A stretch of DNA of 64,000 nucleotides from positions 1,116,001 to 1,180,000 of the forward strand of contig NZ_CP060201.1 of NCBI RefSeq assembly GCF_013407925.2, in the 5' to 3' direction. Origin of the DNA: Pseudomonas protegens (GTDB lineage Bacteria; Pseudomonadota; Gammaproteobacteria; Pseudomonadales; Pseudomonadaceae). Positions within the stretch are counted from its first letter, which is position 1, and the number at the start of each line of letters is the position of its first letter. The position numbers and the translations under genes are program-made. Under the pieces are notes generated by a model. It made no database searches and was not told the DNA's origin. It was given only the letters and a program-made list of their open reading frames with translations. This document shows, in pieces, positions 9,077 through 17,434 of the stretch.

Positions 9077-9095
9077 CCCCAGCAACTTGCCGGGG
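9077..9095. terminator. Bidirectional hairpin between apt and the acyl-CoA dehydrogenase gene
   Basis: The interrupted palindrome CCCCAGCAACTTGCCGGGG lies between two convergent genes and could stop transcription from either side. It has no clear T-run, so the call is moderate. Confidence 0.4.
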
Positions 9096-9153
9096 CCGGC
9101 CTCCTGCTTGTCTGCCAGAAGAACGGCAGAGCGCTGCGGATTGCAGAACCTGA

Positions 9154-10302
9154 CTAGAGTCCCATCTGCTTGCTGATGATTTCGTTCATCACTTCGCGGG
9201 TGCCGCCGCCAATGGACAGGATGCGGTTATCCCGATACAGGCGCTCCACCAGACTGTCGCGCATGTAGCCCATGCCACCGAGTATCTGCACCGCATCGTG
9301 GGTGATGCGGTCGGCGGTGTCGGTGGCGAAGTTCTTGGCCATGGAAATCTCCTTGATCACACTTTTGCCGGCCGCCATCTGTGCTGCCTGGCGATAGGTG
9401 AATTCCCGGGACACTTCCAGGGCCGTGGCCATCTCCGCCAGACGATGCTTGAGCACCTGGAATTTGGCGATGGGCTTGCCGAACGCCTCGCGCTGCCGGG
9501 CCCACTTCAGGCTCTCCTCCAGCGCCATCTGTGCGGTCATGTTGGCCATCAGCGCCAGGGCCAGGCGCTCACTCTGGAAGTTGCCCATGATGCAGGCGAA
9601 GCCAATGTTCTGGGCACCGATCAGGTTGCCCACCGGCACCCGGCAATCGTCAAAAAACAGCTCGGCGGTGTCCGAGGCCCACCAGCCCATCTTTTTCAAC
9701 TGCCGGCCCACCGTGAAACCGGGGCTGCCCTTCTCGATCAACAGCAGGCTGATGCCGCCATAGCCCGGATCCCCGGTACGCACCGCGACGGTGTAGTAAT
9801 CGGCGCGCACGCCGCTGGTGATGAAGGTCTTGCTGCCGCTGACCCGATAGTGGTCACCGTCGCGCACGGCGCGGGTCTGCAGGTTGGCCACGTCCGATCC
9901 GCCACTGGGCTCGGTCACCGCCAGCGCGCAGATCTTCTCTCCGGACAGCACCTGTGGCACCACGCGCTCGCGCACTTCGGGGCGAGCCCATTTGACGATG
10001 GGCGGCAGGCCGATATCCAGCGACCCCAGCCCTGCCACCAGGCCGCCGGAACCACCGCGCATCAACTCTTCGCTGGCGGCGATCTTGGCGAACAGATCGC
10101 CCTCGTGACTGCCGCCCAGGGCTTCGGGGTAGCCGATGCCGAGAATCCCGGCGGCACCGGCCTTGAGATACAACTCGCGGGGAAAGCTTTCGGCCTCCTC
10201 CCACTGCTGGATCTCGGGGAGAATTTCGCGCTCGACGAAACGTCGCACGCTGTCGCGGACCAACTGGTGGCTGGGGTCGAAGTATTCCTGGCAGGCAGAC
10301 AT
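9154..10302 (-). CDS. Acyl-CoA dehydrogenase family protein
   Basis: This FAD-dependent enzyme would oxidise an acyl-CoA at the alpha-beta bond and pass electrons to ETF; the substrate is not known. ATG 10302 (382 residues) is preceded by AGGAG at good spacing; a TTG six bases further upstream is less likely. The N-terminal helical, middle beta (ALAVTEPSGGSD near 126-137) and C-terminal domains are all present. The place where medium-chain enzymes carry the catalytic glutamate reads GGGT (about 365-368). A QSER motif near 243-246 offers the base at the alternative position, as in isovaleryl- and long-chain-type enzymes. A strong palindrome at 10335-10352 lies just upstream. Confidence 0.9.
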   Translation of the reverse strand: MSACQEYFDPSHQLVRDSVRRFVEREILPEIQQWEEAESFPRELYLKAGAAGILGIGYPEALGGSHEGDLFAKIAASEELMRGGSGGLVAGLGSLDIGLPPIVKWARPEVRERVVPQVLSGEKICALAVTEPSGGSDVANLQTRAVRDGDHYRVSGSKTFITSGVRADYYTVAVRTGDPGYGGISLLLIEKGSPGFTVGRQLKKMGWWASDTAELFFDDCRVPVGNLIGAQNIGFACIMGNFQSERLALALMANMTAQMALEESLKWARQREAFGKPIAKFQVLKHRLAEMATALEVSREFTYRQAAQMAAGKSVIKEISMAKNFATDTADRITHDAVQILGGMGYMRDSLVERLYRDNRILSIGGGTREVMNEIISKQMGL

Positions 10303-10334
10303 CGGCAAGCTCCTCTGAAGGGTCGAGGGAACTT

Positions 10335-10352
10335 ACCAAGCGCTTGCTTGGT
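10335..10352. promoter_or_regulatory. TetR-type operator candidate before the acyl-CoA dehydrogenase
   Basis: ACCAAGCGCTTGCTTGGT is an inverted repeat with perfect 7-base arms around GCTT, 33 bases upstream of the ATG. Its size and core resemble operators of TetR-family regulators of fatty-acid and acyl-CoA genes. No TetR gene is encoded nearby. Confidence 0.5.
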
Positions 10353-10375
10353 TTTCAAGGCGATCCGTGTCGTCA

Positions 10376-10399
10376 CGCCAGCCGGTACAACGGCTGGCG
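10376..10399 (-). terminator. Terminator after recR
   Basis: A 9-base perfect stem (CGCCAGCCG with CGGCTGGCG) and a 6-base loop lie 11 bases after the recR stop on the minus strand. No long T-run follows. Confidence 0.5.
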
Positions 10400-10409
10400 C
10401 GAACGAACG

Positions 10410-11012
10410 CTACAAGGCTATGGGTTTGCGACCGGCAAAGGAGTGCGCCAGGGTGCCGCCATCCACCAGCTCCAGCTCGCCCCCCAGCGGCACGCCATGG
10501 GCGATGCGCGAGGTGATCAGGCCTTTGTTGGTCAGCAGTTGGGCAATGTAGTGAGCCGTGGCCTCGCCCTCCACCGTGGGATTGGTGGCCAGGATGACCT
10601 CGGTAAAGCTGCCCTGCTCCTCGATCCGCGCCAGCAACTGTGGAATGCCGATGGCTTCCGGGCCCAGGCCATCCAAAGGCGACAAGTGGCCTTTAAGCAC
10701 GAAGTAACGCCCGCGATAGCCGGTCTGCTCCACCGCGTAGACATCCATCGGACCCTCCACCACGCACAGCAGCGTGTCATCACGGCGTGGATCGGCGCAC
10801 TGCGGGCACAGTTCGTCTTCGGTCAGGGTCCGGCATTGACGGCAGTGCCCGACCCCTTCCATGGCCTGGCTCAGGGCCTGGGCCAGACGCAAGCCGCCGC
10901 TGCGATCACGTTCGAGCAGTTGCAGGGCCATGCGCTGGGCGGTTTTCTGACCCACGCCTGGCAAAGTGCGCAGGGCGTCGATCAGTTGGCGAATCAGGGG
11001 GCTGAAGCTCAT
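10410..11012 (-). CDS. recR: Recombination mediator protein RecR
   Basis: RecR works with RecF and RecO to load RecA on gapped DNA. The 200-residue product has the N-terminal helix-hairpin-helix ([18 protein letters not shown]), a Cys4 zinc motif (CRQC...CPQC, about 57-72) and the Toprim domain. ATG 11012 is chosen over the upstream TTG at 11018 because family members begin [10 protein letters not shown]. It is separated from its usual partner ybaB by one inserted oxidoreductase gene. Confidence 0.97.
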   Translation of the reverse strand: MSFSPLIRQLIDALRTLPGVGQKTAQRMALQLLERDRSGGLRLAQALSQAMEGVGHCRQCRTLTEDELCPQCADPRRDDTLLCVVEGPMDVYAVEQTGYRGRYFVLKGHLSPLDGLGPEAIGIPQLLARIEEQGSFTEVILATNPTVEGEATAHYIAQLLTNKGLITSRIAHGVPLGGELELVDGGTLAHSFAGRKPIAL

Positions 11013-11069
11013 GGGCAAAGGTCCGACAAAACGACGAGACGCGGTTTATACCCGCGCCTCGGGGTAGCG

Positions 11070-12113
11070 TCAAATGCTCGCGTCCGGCGCAACCTGGACC
11101 ACCAGCTTGCCGAAGTTGCGCCCCTCCAACAGTCCGATAAAGGCTTCGGGAGCCTGCTCCAGGCCCTGCACCACGTCCTCCTTGAACTTGACCTTGCCTT
11201 CAAGCACCCAGGGCGCCATGGCCTTGATGAATTCCGGATGACGGTCGCCGTAGTCGTCGAAGACGATAAAGCCCTGCATCCGCACCCGCTTGGTCAACAA
11301 GGTGCGCTGCAACAGCGGCAGGCGGTCCGGCCCCGGTGGCAGCTCCCGGGCGTTGTACTGGGCAATCAGCCCGCACAGGGGAATGCGGGCCCTGGGATTG
11401 AGCAGGGGCAGCACGGCATCGAATACCTGGCCGCCGACGTTCTCGAAATAGATGTCCACGCCCTTGAAGCAAGCCTGGGCCAGTTCGTCGGCAAAGTCCG
11501 GACTTTTGTGATCGATGCAGGCATCAAAGCCCAGCTCCTCAACCACATACCGGCATTTCTCGGCGCCACCTGCCACGCCCACCACCCGCAGCCCCTTGAG
11601 CTTGGCCACCTGCCCTACCACCGAGCCCACGGCGCCGGAGGCCGCGGCCACCACCAGGGTTTCCCCGGCCTGGGGCTGGCCGATGTCCATCAGCCCCATG
11701 TAGGCAGTCATGCCGGGCATGCCCAGCACACCCAGGGCCATGGAGGGGCTGGGCAGGCCGGAAGGCACGGGTATCAGGTTGCGGCCATCGCTGATGCAGT
11801 GGCTCTGCCAGCCGGTGGCGCCCAGCACCAGATCGCCTTCCTGAAACTTCGGATTCAGCGAGCGTTCGACCCGACTCACCGCGCCACCGGTCATGACCTC
11901 ATCGATTTCCACCGGTGCGGCATAGGACGGCGCGTCGCTCATGCGTCCACGCATGTAGGGATCCAGGGACAGGTAGAGGGTCTTCAGCAGGACTTGGCCA
12001 TCGGCCAGCTCCGGCAAGGCGACTCGCTCCAGGCGAAAGTTCTCCGGGACCGGCGCGCCCTGAGGGCGGGAAACCAGCACCACACGCTGGTTGAGGGTCA
12101 ATGTTTGCGGCAT
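11070..12113 (-). CDS. NADP-dependent zinc-less medium-chain oxidoreductase
   Basis: This belongs to the medium-chain dehydrogenase/reductase superfamily, leukotriene-B4-dehydrogenase / CurA-like branch, whose members reduce alpha,beta-unsaturated carbonyls with NADPH. ATG 12113 gives 347 residues and is preceded by AGGAG. The Rossmann motif ASGAVGSVVGQVAKLKG is visible near 157-173, and the structural-zinc cysteines of alcohol dehydrogenases are absent. It sits between ybaB and recR; a terminator and a REP element lie on its upstream side, so it is probably transcribed alone or with recR. The true substrate is unknown. Confidence 0.9.
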   Translation of the reverse strand: MPQTLTLNQRVVLVSRPQGAPVPENFRLERVALPELADGQVLLKTLYLSLDPYMRGRMSDAPSYAAPVEIDEVMTGGAVSRVERSLNPKFQEGDLVLGATGWQSHCISDGRNLIPVPSGLPSPSMALGVLGMPGMTAYMGLMDIGQPQAGETLVVAAASGAVGSVVGQVAKLKGLRVVGVAGGAEKCRYVVEELGFDACIDHKSPDFADELAQACFKGVDIYFENVGGQVFDAVLPLLNPRARIPLCGLIAQYNARELPPGPDRLPLLQRTLLTKRVRMQGFIVFDDYGDRHPEFIKAMAPWVLEGKVKFKEDVVQGLEQAPEAFIGLLEGRNFGKLVVQVAPDASI

Positions 12114-12210
12114 CACAGACACTCCTGTTTCGAGGATTGGAGAGGACGGTATAGGGTGCAGACCCTGAGAGGGCCGTGGCGTTCGATGTTTCTGCGGAAG
12201 GGTCCGGGCG

Positions 12211-12238
12211 GCCTTCGCCGGCAAGCCGGCTCCCACCA
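12211..12238. repeat. REP element (GCCGGCAAGCCGGC type)
   Basis: GCCTTCGCCGGCAAGCCGGC followed by TCCCACCA is the well-known Pseudomonas repetitive extragenic palindrome: an imperfect inverted repeat around AA with flanking GCCTTC and TCCCACC. It lies between a terminator and the oxidoreductase start. Confidence 0.85.
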
Positions 12239-12262
12239 ACAGTACAGCGCTTATCGATAGGA

Positions 12263-12291
12263 TAAAAAAAGCCAGGCTCGAGGCCTGGCTT
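12263..12291 (-). terminator. Rho-independent terminator after ybaB
   Basis: On the minus strand AGCCAGGC-CTCGA-GCCTGGCT is followed by a run of seven T, about 30 bases after the ybaB stop. It would end the dnaX-ybaB transcript before the oxidoreductase gene. Confidence 0.85.
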
Positions 12292-12321
12292 GTGTGCGTC
12301 CATCCGAAGCGCCTGGGCGAC

Positions 12322-12660
12322 TCAGAACGGCAGCTTCATGCCTGGAGGCAGTTGCATGCCGGCGGTCATGCCGGACATTTTTTCCTGGCTGTTGGACTCG
12401 ATCTTGCGCACGGCGTCGTTGACCGCCGCGGCAAACAGGTCTTCCAGCACTTCACGGTCATCTTCGCTGACGCCTTCGAGCAGGCTCGGATCGATGCTCA
12501 CGCGCTTGATGTCGTGACGACCGGTCATCACCACAGTGACCATGTCGCCGCCGGCCTTGCCGGTGACTTCAGCGTTGGCCAGTTCTTCCTGCATCTTGGC
12601 CATTTTTTCCTGCATCTGCTGTGCCTGCTTCATCAGGCCGGCCATGCCACCTTTCATCAT
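12322..12660 (-). CDS. ybaB: YbaB/EbfC family nucleoid-associated protein
   Basis: This is a small DNA-binding protein that forms tweezer-like dimers and is thought to organise the nucleoid. The 112-residue product starts MMKGGMAGL at 12660 and has the family coiled-coil N-terminus ([16 protein letters not shown]) and the conserved [18 protein letters not shown] strand. A longer reading frame to 12726 runs back to the dnaX stop, but its extra 22 residues are not family-like. It lies 66 bases after dnaX, the common dnaX-ybaB order. Confidence 0.95.
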   Translation of the reverse strand: MMKGGMAGLMKQAQQMQEKMAKMQEELANAEVTGKAGGDMVTVVMTGRHDIKRVSIDPSLLEGVSEDDREVLEDLFAAAVNDAVRKIESNSQEKMSGMTAGMQLPPGMKLPF

Positions 12661-12726
12661 GGGAATTACCTCAAAGTACGGGGATGGAAACAGCGCCCGG
12701 CCCGCGGCCCGGCGCCCTTTAAGCAA

Positions 12727-14814
12727 TCAACCCTGCGCGGCCGGGGCCTCGACAGGTTCAATAGTATCGTGGCGCACCAGTGCGCCGAACTCCTGGACCA
12801 TCTGCTGGATGAACGGATCGCCGTGAATCGACTCCTCCGCCTCGCGCTGACGGTCGGCGCGACGCCGCGAAGCCGCCTGGGCTGGGGTTTCCTGCTCGGG
12901 CTTGATCAGCTCGATGGCCAGGGTCAGGGTGCGGCCATGGTACTGGTTCAACGCATCGTTGAGGCGACGCTGCTGCGTGGCGTTGAACAAGGCACTGTGG
13001 GCCGGGTCCAGGTGCAGCAGCCAATTGTCGCCGTCCACAGCCATCAAGGTGCAGTTGGCGGCGATGCTACCGGTCATGCCGGAAATCGGCAGCTTCGGAA
13101 ACAGTTCCAGCCACTCCAGGGCCAGGCCGGTGGCCGGCTTGGCGGCGGGCTCCGGCTCAGGTTCCGGGGCCGGTTCGGCAGCATGTTCACTGGCCAGTTC
13201 GTCGAGGTAGCTGTAGGCCGAATCCATGTCCGGCTCGATGTAGTCCTCGTCCAGCGGCGGCTCGTCATCCAGGTCGATTCCGGGCGTGGCGGCATCGACT
13301 TCGGCCACACTCGGCTCGGGCACCGGCGCACTGACCCACTCCGGTGCGTCCGGCACCACGCTGTCCGGCGCGGGAGTCGGCATCGGCGTCAGCTCCGGCT
13401 GTTCGGCCACCACGTCCAGCAACGGCTCCACAGCCGCCTGCTGCTCGGCCGGCGGTTCTACCGGATCATTCCAGGGCAGGTCGATCACTTCTTCAACGAC
13501 CACCGACTCTGGTTCAACCACCAGCGCTTCGGCCACCGCTGGCACGACAGGCGCGGCAGCGACCACTGGCGCAGGAGTTGGCGCACCAGCCGCAACCGGC
13601 GCGCTGGCCATCGGAGCAACGGCAGCCACAGGCACAGCAGGAGCGGGTACCGCCACGGCTTGGGCGGAATCAACTGTGGCCTGGTTGATCCCCACTGGCT
13701 TTAGCGGCTGTCTCGGCGCATCCGCCGTATCCGCCGGGCGGAAGGCCAGCATCCGCAGCAGGACCATCTCGAAGCCCCCGCGCGGGTCCGGCGCCAAAGG
13801 CAGGTCGCGGCGACCGATCAGGCCCATCTGGTAATAGAACTGCACGTCTTCGGCCGGCAGCGCCTGGGCCAGGGCCAACACCCGATCGCGGTCGCCATGC
13901 CCGTTATCGACGCCTTCCGGCAAGGCCTGGGCGATCGCTACCCGGTGCAGCACGTTGAGAATTTCCGAAAGCACGCCGTTCCAGTCCGGGCCTTGCTCCG
14001 CCAGATGCCGTACCGCTTCCAGCAGCGCCTTGGCATCGCCGTTGATCAAGGCATGCAGCACGTCGTAGACCTGGCCGTGATCGAGAGTGCCGAGCATGGC
14101 CCGCACATCGGCGGCCATGACCTTGCCCTCACCGAAGGCGATGGCCTGGTCGGTCAGGCTCATGGCGTCGCGCATCGAGCCATCGGCGGCGCGGCCCAGC
14201 AGCCACAGCGCATCGTCCTCGAACGGCACGTTCTCCACACCCAGCACATGGCTGAGGTGCTCGACCACTCGCTCGGGGGTCATGTTTTTCAGGGAGAACT
14301 GCAGGCAACGCGACAGAATGGTCGCCGGCAGCTTCTGCGGGTCGGTGGTCGCCAGGATGAACTTGACGTAGGGCGGCGGCTCTTCGAGGGTCTTGAGCAG
14401 GGCGTTGAACGAGTGACTGGAAAGCATGTGCACTTCGTCGATCAGATAGACCTTGAAGCGCCCGCGGCTCGGTGCGTACTGCACGTTGTCCAGCAGTTCG
14501 CGGGTGTCCTCGACCTTGGTCCGGCTCGCGGCGTCGATCTCGATCAGGTCGACGAAGCGCCCCTCATCGATCTCGCAGCACACCGAGCAGGTGCCGCACG
14601 GCGTGGAAGTGATGCCTGTTTCACAGTTCAGGCATTTGGCAATGATCCGCGCGATGGTGGTCTTGCCCACCCCGCGGGTGCCGGTAAACAGATAGGCGTG
14701 GTGCAGCCGCTGGCTGTCCAAGGCATTGATCAGAGCCTTGAGCACATGGGTCTGGCCGACCATTTCGCGGAACGAGCGCGGACGCCATTTACGTGCAAGA
14801 ACCTGATAACTCAT
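12727..14814 (-). CDS. dnaX: DNA polymerase III subunits gamma/tau DnaX
   Basis: This is the ATPase of the clamp loader, holding the replicative polymerase together. From ATG 14814 (MSYQVLARKWRP) it has 695 residues. Walker A GTRGVGKTT lies at about 44-52, then a zinc module (CGTCSVCCEI), IDEVHML Walker B and the clamp-loader lid. An unusually long Ala/Pro/Val/Glu-rich linker (about 400-560) precedes the tau-specific C-terminus. I did not find an obvious slippery heptamer, so a frameshifted gamma form is not claimed. ORF codons upstream of 14814 are not family-like. Confidence 0.96.
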   Translation of the reverse strand: MSYQVLARKWRPRSFREMVGQTHVLKALINALDSQRLHHAYLFTGTRGVGKTTIARIIAKCLNCETGITSTPCGTCSVCCEIDEGRFVDLIEIDAASRTKVEDTRELLDNVQYAPSRGRFKVYLIDEVHMLSSHSFNALLKTLEEPPPYVKFILATTDPQKLPATILSRCLQFSLKNMTPERVVEHLSHVLGVENVPFEDDALWLLGRAADGSMRDAMSLTDQAIAFGEGKVMAADVRAMLGTLDHGQVYDVLHALINGDAKALLEAVRHLAEQGPDWNGVLSEILNVLHRVAIAQALPEGVDNGHGDRDRVLALAQALPAEDVQFYYQMGLIGRRDLPLAPDPRGGFEMVLLRMLAFRPADTADAPRQPLKPVGINQATVDSAQAVAVPAPAVPVAAVAPMASAPVAAGAPTPAPVVAAAPVVPAVAEALVVEPESVVVEEVIDLPWNDPVEPPAEQQAAVEPLLDVVAEQPELTPMPTPAPDSVVPDAPEWVSAPVPEPSVAEVDAATPGIDLDDEPPLDEDYIEPDMDSAYSYLDELASEHAAEPAPEPEPEPAAKPATGLALEWLELFPKLPISGMTGSIAANCTLMAVDGDNWLLHLDPAHSALFNATQQRRLNDALNQYHGRTLTLAIELIKPEQETPAQAASRRRADRQREAEESIHGDPFIQQMVQEFGALVRHDTIEPVEAPAAQG

Positions 14815-14954
14815 CGAAAACCGTCGCAACTGGAAAGCGGAAGCCGGTAATGCTAGCGGAGCAAGGGCGAAATTGCATCCGGCGCGCTTGTCTAATCTGT
14901 CTAAACTGCATTTTGCCAAGGATGGCTCGGCCGTTTGGAACCGTGGGAGAGCGT

Positions 14955-15725
14955 ATGCGTTTGACTTGGGGCGCCCTACTGCTGTTGAGCGCCAGTCTGG
15001 AAGCCGCCGAAGCGCCTTTACGCTTTGTCATAGCCGATAGCTGGGCCATGCCAACCATCGACATCGAGGGCGAGCAACCCACCGCCGGCATCCTTTACGA
15101 CACCATGAACAGCCTGGCCCGACACCTGGACACCCGCGCCGAGTTTCACGTCCTGGCCCGGGCCCGGGTACAGAACGCCATGGATCAGGGCGAGGTCGAC
15201 ATCCGCTGCTTCGCCGCCCAGGCCTGGCTGCCGAACCTGTCAGGGGACTACCTGTGGAGCGTGCCTCTGTTCGTGCAACGCAACCTGCTGGTGAGCGACC
15301 GCCCCTATCCGGCACCGCTCAACCCTCAGGATTTGCCCACGCAGCACATCGGCACCGTGCTGAGCTACACCTACACCGCCCTGCAACCGCTGTTCGACAG
15401 TGCCCGGCTGATTCGTGACGATGCGCGCAACGAGGAGCAGGTTCTGCAAAAACTCCAGGTCGGGCGCTATCACTACGCAATCGCCAGCCAGTGGACCCTG
15501 GACTGGTTCAACAAGACCCAGGCCTCCGGCAAACCGCTGTACCGCGTCGCGCGGCTGCAGGAGCAGGCCGTGGGCTGCTACGTGCGTAACGACCCGACAG
15601 TGCCGGCCCGGCGCATTCTGCGCGCCCTGCTGCAGATGAAAATGTCCGGCGAAATCGACGCCATCGTCCAGCGCTACGTCGAACCGCCATCCAGCACCAG
15701 CACCTCCGACGCCACCGCGCCCTGA
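14955..15725 (+). CDS. Periplasmic solute-binding-like protein (SBP_bac_3 type)
   Basis: This appears to be a secreted periplasmic protein of the type 2 binding fold (amino-acid SBP-like), but no transporter genes lie beside it. ATG 14955 has GGGAGAG just upstream. The first 18 residues or so form a signal peptide ending near LEAAEA. The rest (256 residues in all) shows the fold's typical blocks, such as ILYDTMNSLARHL and QNAMDQGEVDIRC. Orphan proteins of this kind can act as sensors or redox/peptide-binding partners; the ligand is unknown. Its last 52 bases overlap the 3' end of the minus-strand GGDEF-EAL gene. Confidence 0.8.
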   Translation: MRLTWGALLLLSASLEAAEAPLRFVIADSWAMPTIDIEGEQPTAGILYDTMNSLARHLDTRAEFHVLARARVQNAMDQGEVDIRCFAAQAWLPNLSGDYLWSVPLFVQRNLLVSDRPYPAPLNPQDLPTQHIGTVLSYTYTALQPLFDSARLIRDDARNEEQVLQKLQVGRYHYAIASQWTLDWFNKTQASGKPLYRVARLQEQAVGCYVRNDPTVPARRILRALLQMKMSGEIDAIVQRYVEPPSSTSTSDATAP

Positions 15726-17416
15726 ACGTCGCCCTGGCGCCATGCCTGCGGTGGCTGGAAAGCGCACACCCACTGCAGCACCGCGTCAGCCGGCATAGGC
15801 ACGGCGATGAAGTCGCCCTGAGCCACCTCGCACCCCAGGTCCATCAAGCGCTCTGCGTGGGCCAGGCTTTCCAGGCCCTCGGCCACCACTTGCCGGCCAA
15901 AGGCCCGGGCCAGCCCTATCAGGGCCTGGATCAGCGCCTGATCATCCTGGTCATGCAGCATGTCGCGGACAAACAGACGATCGATCTTGATGGTCTGGGT
16001 GCGCAGGCGCTTGAGGTAACTCAGGGACGAATGCCCGGTGCCGAAATGCCCCAGGGAGAACTGCACGCCCAGCGCCTGACAGGCATCGAGACAATCGCTG
16101 ACCCGCTGGATGTTCTCGATGGCCACCGACTCGACGATCTCCAGCTCCAGCAACGCCGGGGAAACCTGCGGGTATCGTTCGAGCCTCTCCTTGAGCCGCT
16201 CGACAAAGTCCGGGCGCTGGAAATGCCGGGCCGCGACGTTCAGGCTCACCGTCCAGCCATGGCCTGCCGCCTGCCAGTCCTGCAGGCGAGTCATCACATG
16301 ATCCATGACCCATTCGCCGATGTCGACGATCAGGTCGGTTTCCTCCACCTGCGGCAGAAACTCGTGGGAGCCAAGCATTCCCCGTTGCGGGTGCTGCCAA
16401 CGCAGCATCGCCTCGAAGCCCAGCACCGCGCCGCTGCGCAGGTTGACCTTGGGCTGGAAGTACAGCTGCAACTCACCGGCGTTCAGCGCCTGGCGCACCT
16501 GCTCGACGGTCTGGTAGGTGACCATGACCTCACGATCACGCAACACGTCGAACAGATGGAAACGGTTGCGCCCGCTCTGCTTGGCCACGTACATGGCCTG
16601 ATCGGCATGGCGCAGCAGGGTGTCGGCGTCGTGGTTATCGGTGGGAAACAGGGTCACGCCAATGCTGGCAAAGACATTGATGTCCTTGCCCTGGATCGAA
16701 TAGGGCTGGGAGATGGTGGCCAGCACCCGTTGCAGGGCCGCACGCAGTTCCAGCATGTCCCGCACATAGCGCAGGATCAGCACGAACTCGTCGCCGGCCA
16801 GGCGCGCCACCACATCCTCACCGCGAATGATCGAGCGCAGGCGCGCCGCCACTTCCACCAGCAGCAAATCGCCACAGGCATGGCCGTAGCCGTCGTTGAC
16901 GGCCTTGAAGCCGTCGAGGTCGAGCATGCACACCGCCAGGGGGATGTCCTCGCTGCGAGAGAACTCCAGGGCCTGATGCAGCAAGTCGGAAAGAAAGGCC
17001 CGGTTGGGCAGACCGGTGAGCACGTCATGCCCGACCCGCCATTGCAGCGAATGCAGCAACTGGCGCTTTTCGCTGACATCGAAGCGAATCGACACGTAGC
17101 GCATCACCTTGCCGGAACGCTGGTCTATCAGGGGCACCATGGTGCTGTCGACCCAGTACAGGCTGCCATCCTTGGCCCGGTTACAGATCTCGCCCTTCCA
17201 CACCCGGCCCTGGGAGATGGTCTGCCACAGCTCGCTGAAGAACTCCGGCGGGTGCAGCCCCGAACTGAGCATCCGGTGGTTGGCCCCGATCAGTTCTTCC
17301 CGGCTGTAGCCCGAGACCTGGCAGAACAGGTCGTTGACATAGGTGATGCAGCCGCCGAGATCAGTCTCGGAGAAGATGGCGGCGGCATCGACGGCCCTGC
17401 GGTATTTCTCATCCAT
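15674..17416 (-). CDS. PAS-GGDEF-EAL protein with degenerate EAL domain
   Basis: This is a c-di-GMP signalling protein of 580 residues without membrane segments. A PAS domain (about 5-115) resembles those of energy-sensing receptors. It is followed by a GGDEF domain (about 120-290, motif AGDEF at 207-211) and an EAL domain (about 300-555). The EAL domain keeps E335 (EAM), the ELEIVE stretch near 424-429, KID near 477-479 and VAEGLES. It has GH (456-457) where active phosphodiesterases carry the metal-binding DD of DDFGTG, so hydrolysis is unlikely. It starts 18 bases after the Aer-like receptor gene and is probably co-transcribed with it. Confidence 0.92.
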   Translation of the reverse strand: MDEKYRRAVDAAAIFSETDLGGCITYVNDLFCQVSGYSREELIGANHRMLSSGLHPPEFFSELWQTISQGRVWKGEICNRAKDGSLYWVDSTMVPLIDQRSGKVMRYVSIRFDVSEKRQLLHSLQWRVGHDVLTGLPNRAFLSDLLHQALEFSRSEDIPLAVCMLDLDGFKAVNDGYGHACGDLLLVEVAARLRSIIRGEDVVARLAGDEFVLILRYVRDMLELRAALQRVLATISQPYSIQGKDINVFASIGVTLFPTDNHDADTLLRHADQAMYVAKQSGRNRFHLFDVLRDREVMVTYQTVEQVRQALNAGELQLYFQPKVNLRSGAVLGFEAMLRWQHPQRGMLGSHEFLPQVEETDLIVDIGEWVMDHVMTRLQDWQAAGHGWTVSLNVAARHFQRPDFVERLKERLERYPQVSPALLELEIVESVAIENIQRVSDCLDACQALGVQFSLGHFGTGHSSLSYLKRLRTQTIKIDRLFVRDMLHDQDDQALIQALIGLARAFGRQVVAEGLESLAHAERLMDLGCEVAQGDFIAVPMPADAVLQWVCAFQPPQAWRQGDVQGAVASEVLVLDGGST

Positions 17417-17434
17417 GAGTCGAGATCACTGTCG

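Noticed and set aside
10344..12260. Plus-strand open frame of 638 codons opposite recR and the oxidoreductase
   Set aside because: It spans two real minus-strand genes and their spacer; the translation shows only His/Gln/Gly-rich noise.
12727..14814. Programmed frameshift in dnaX for a short gamma form
   Set aside because: I looked for an A-rich slippery heptamer followed by a hairpin in the expected region and saw none; the gene is called as a single tau product.
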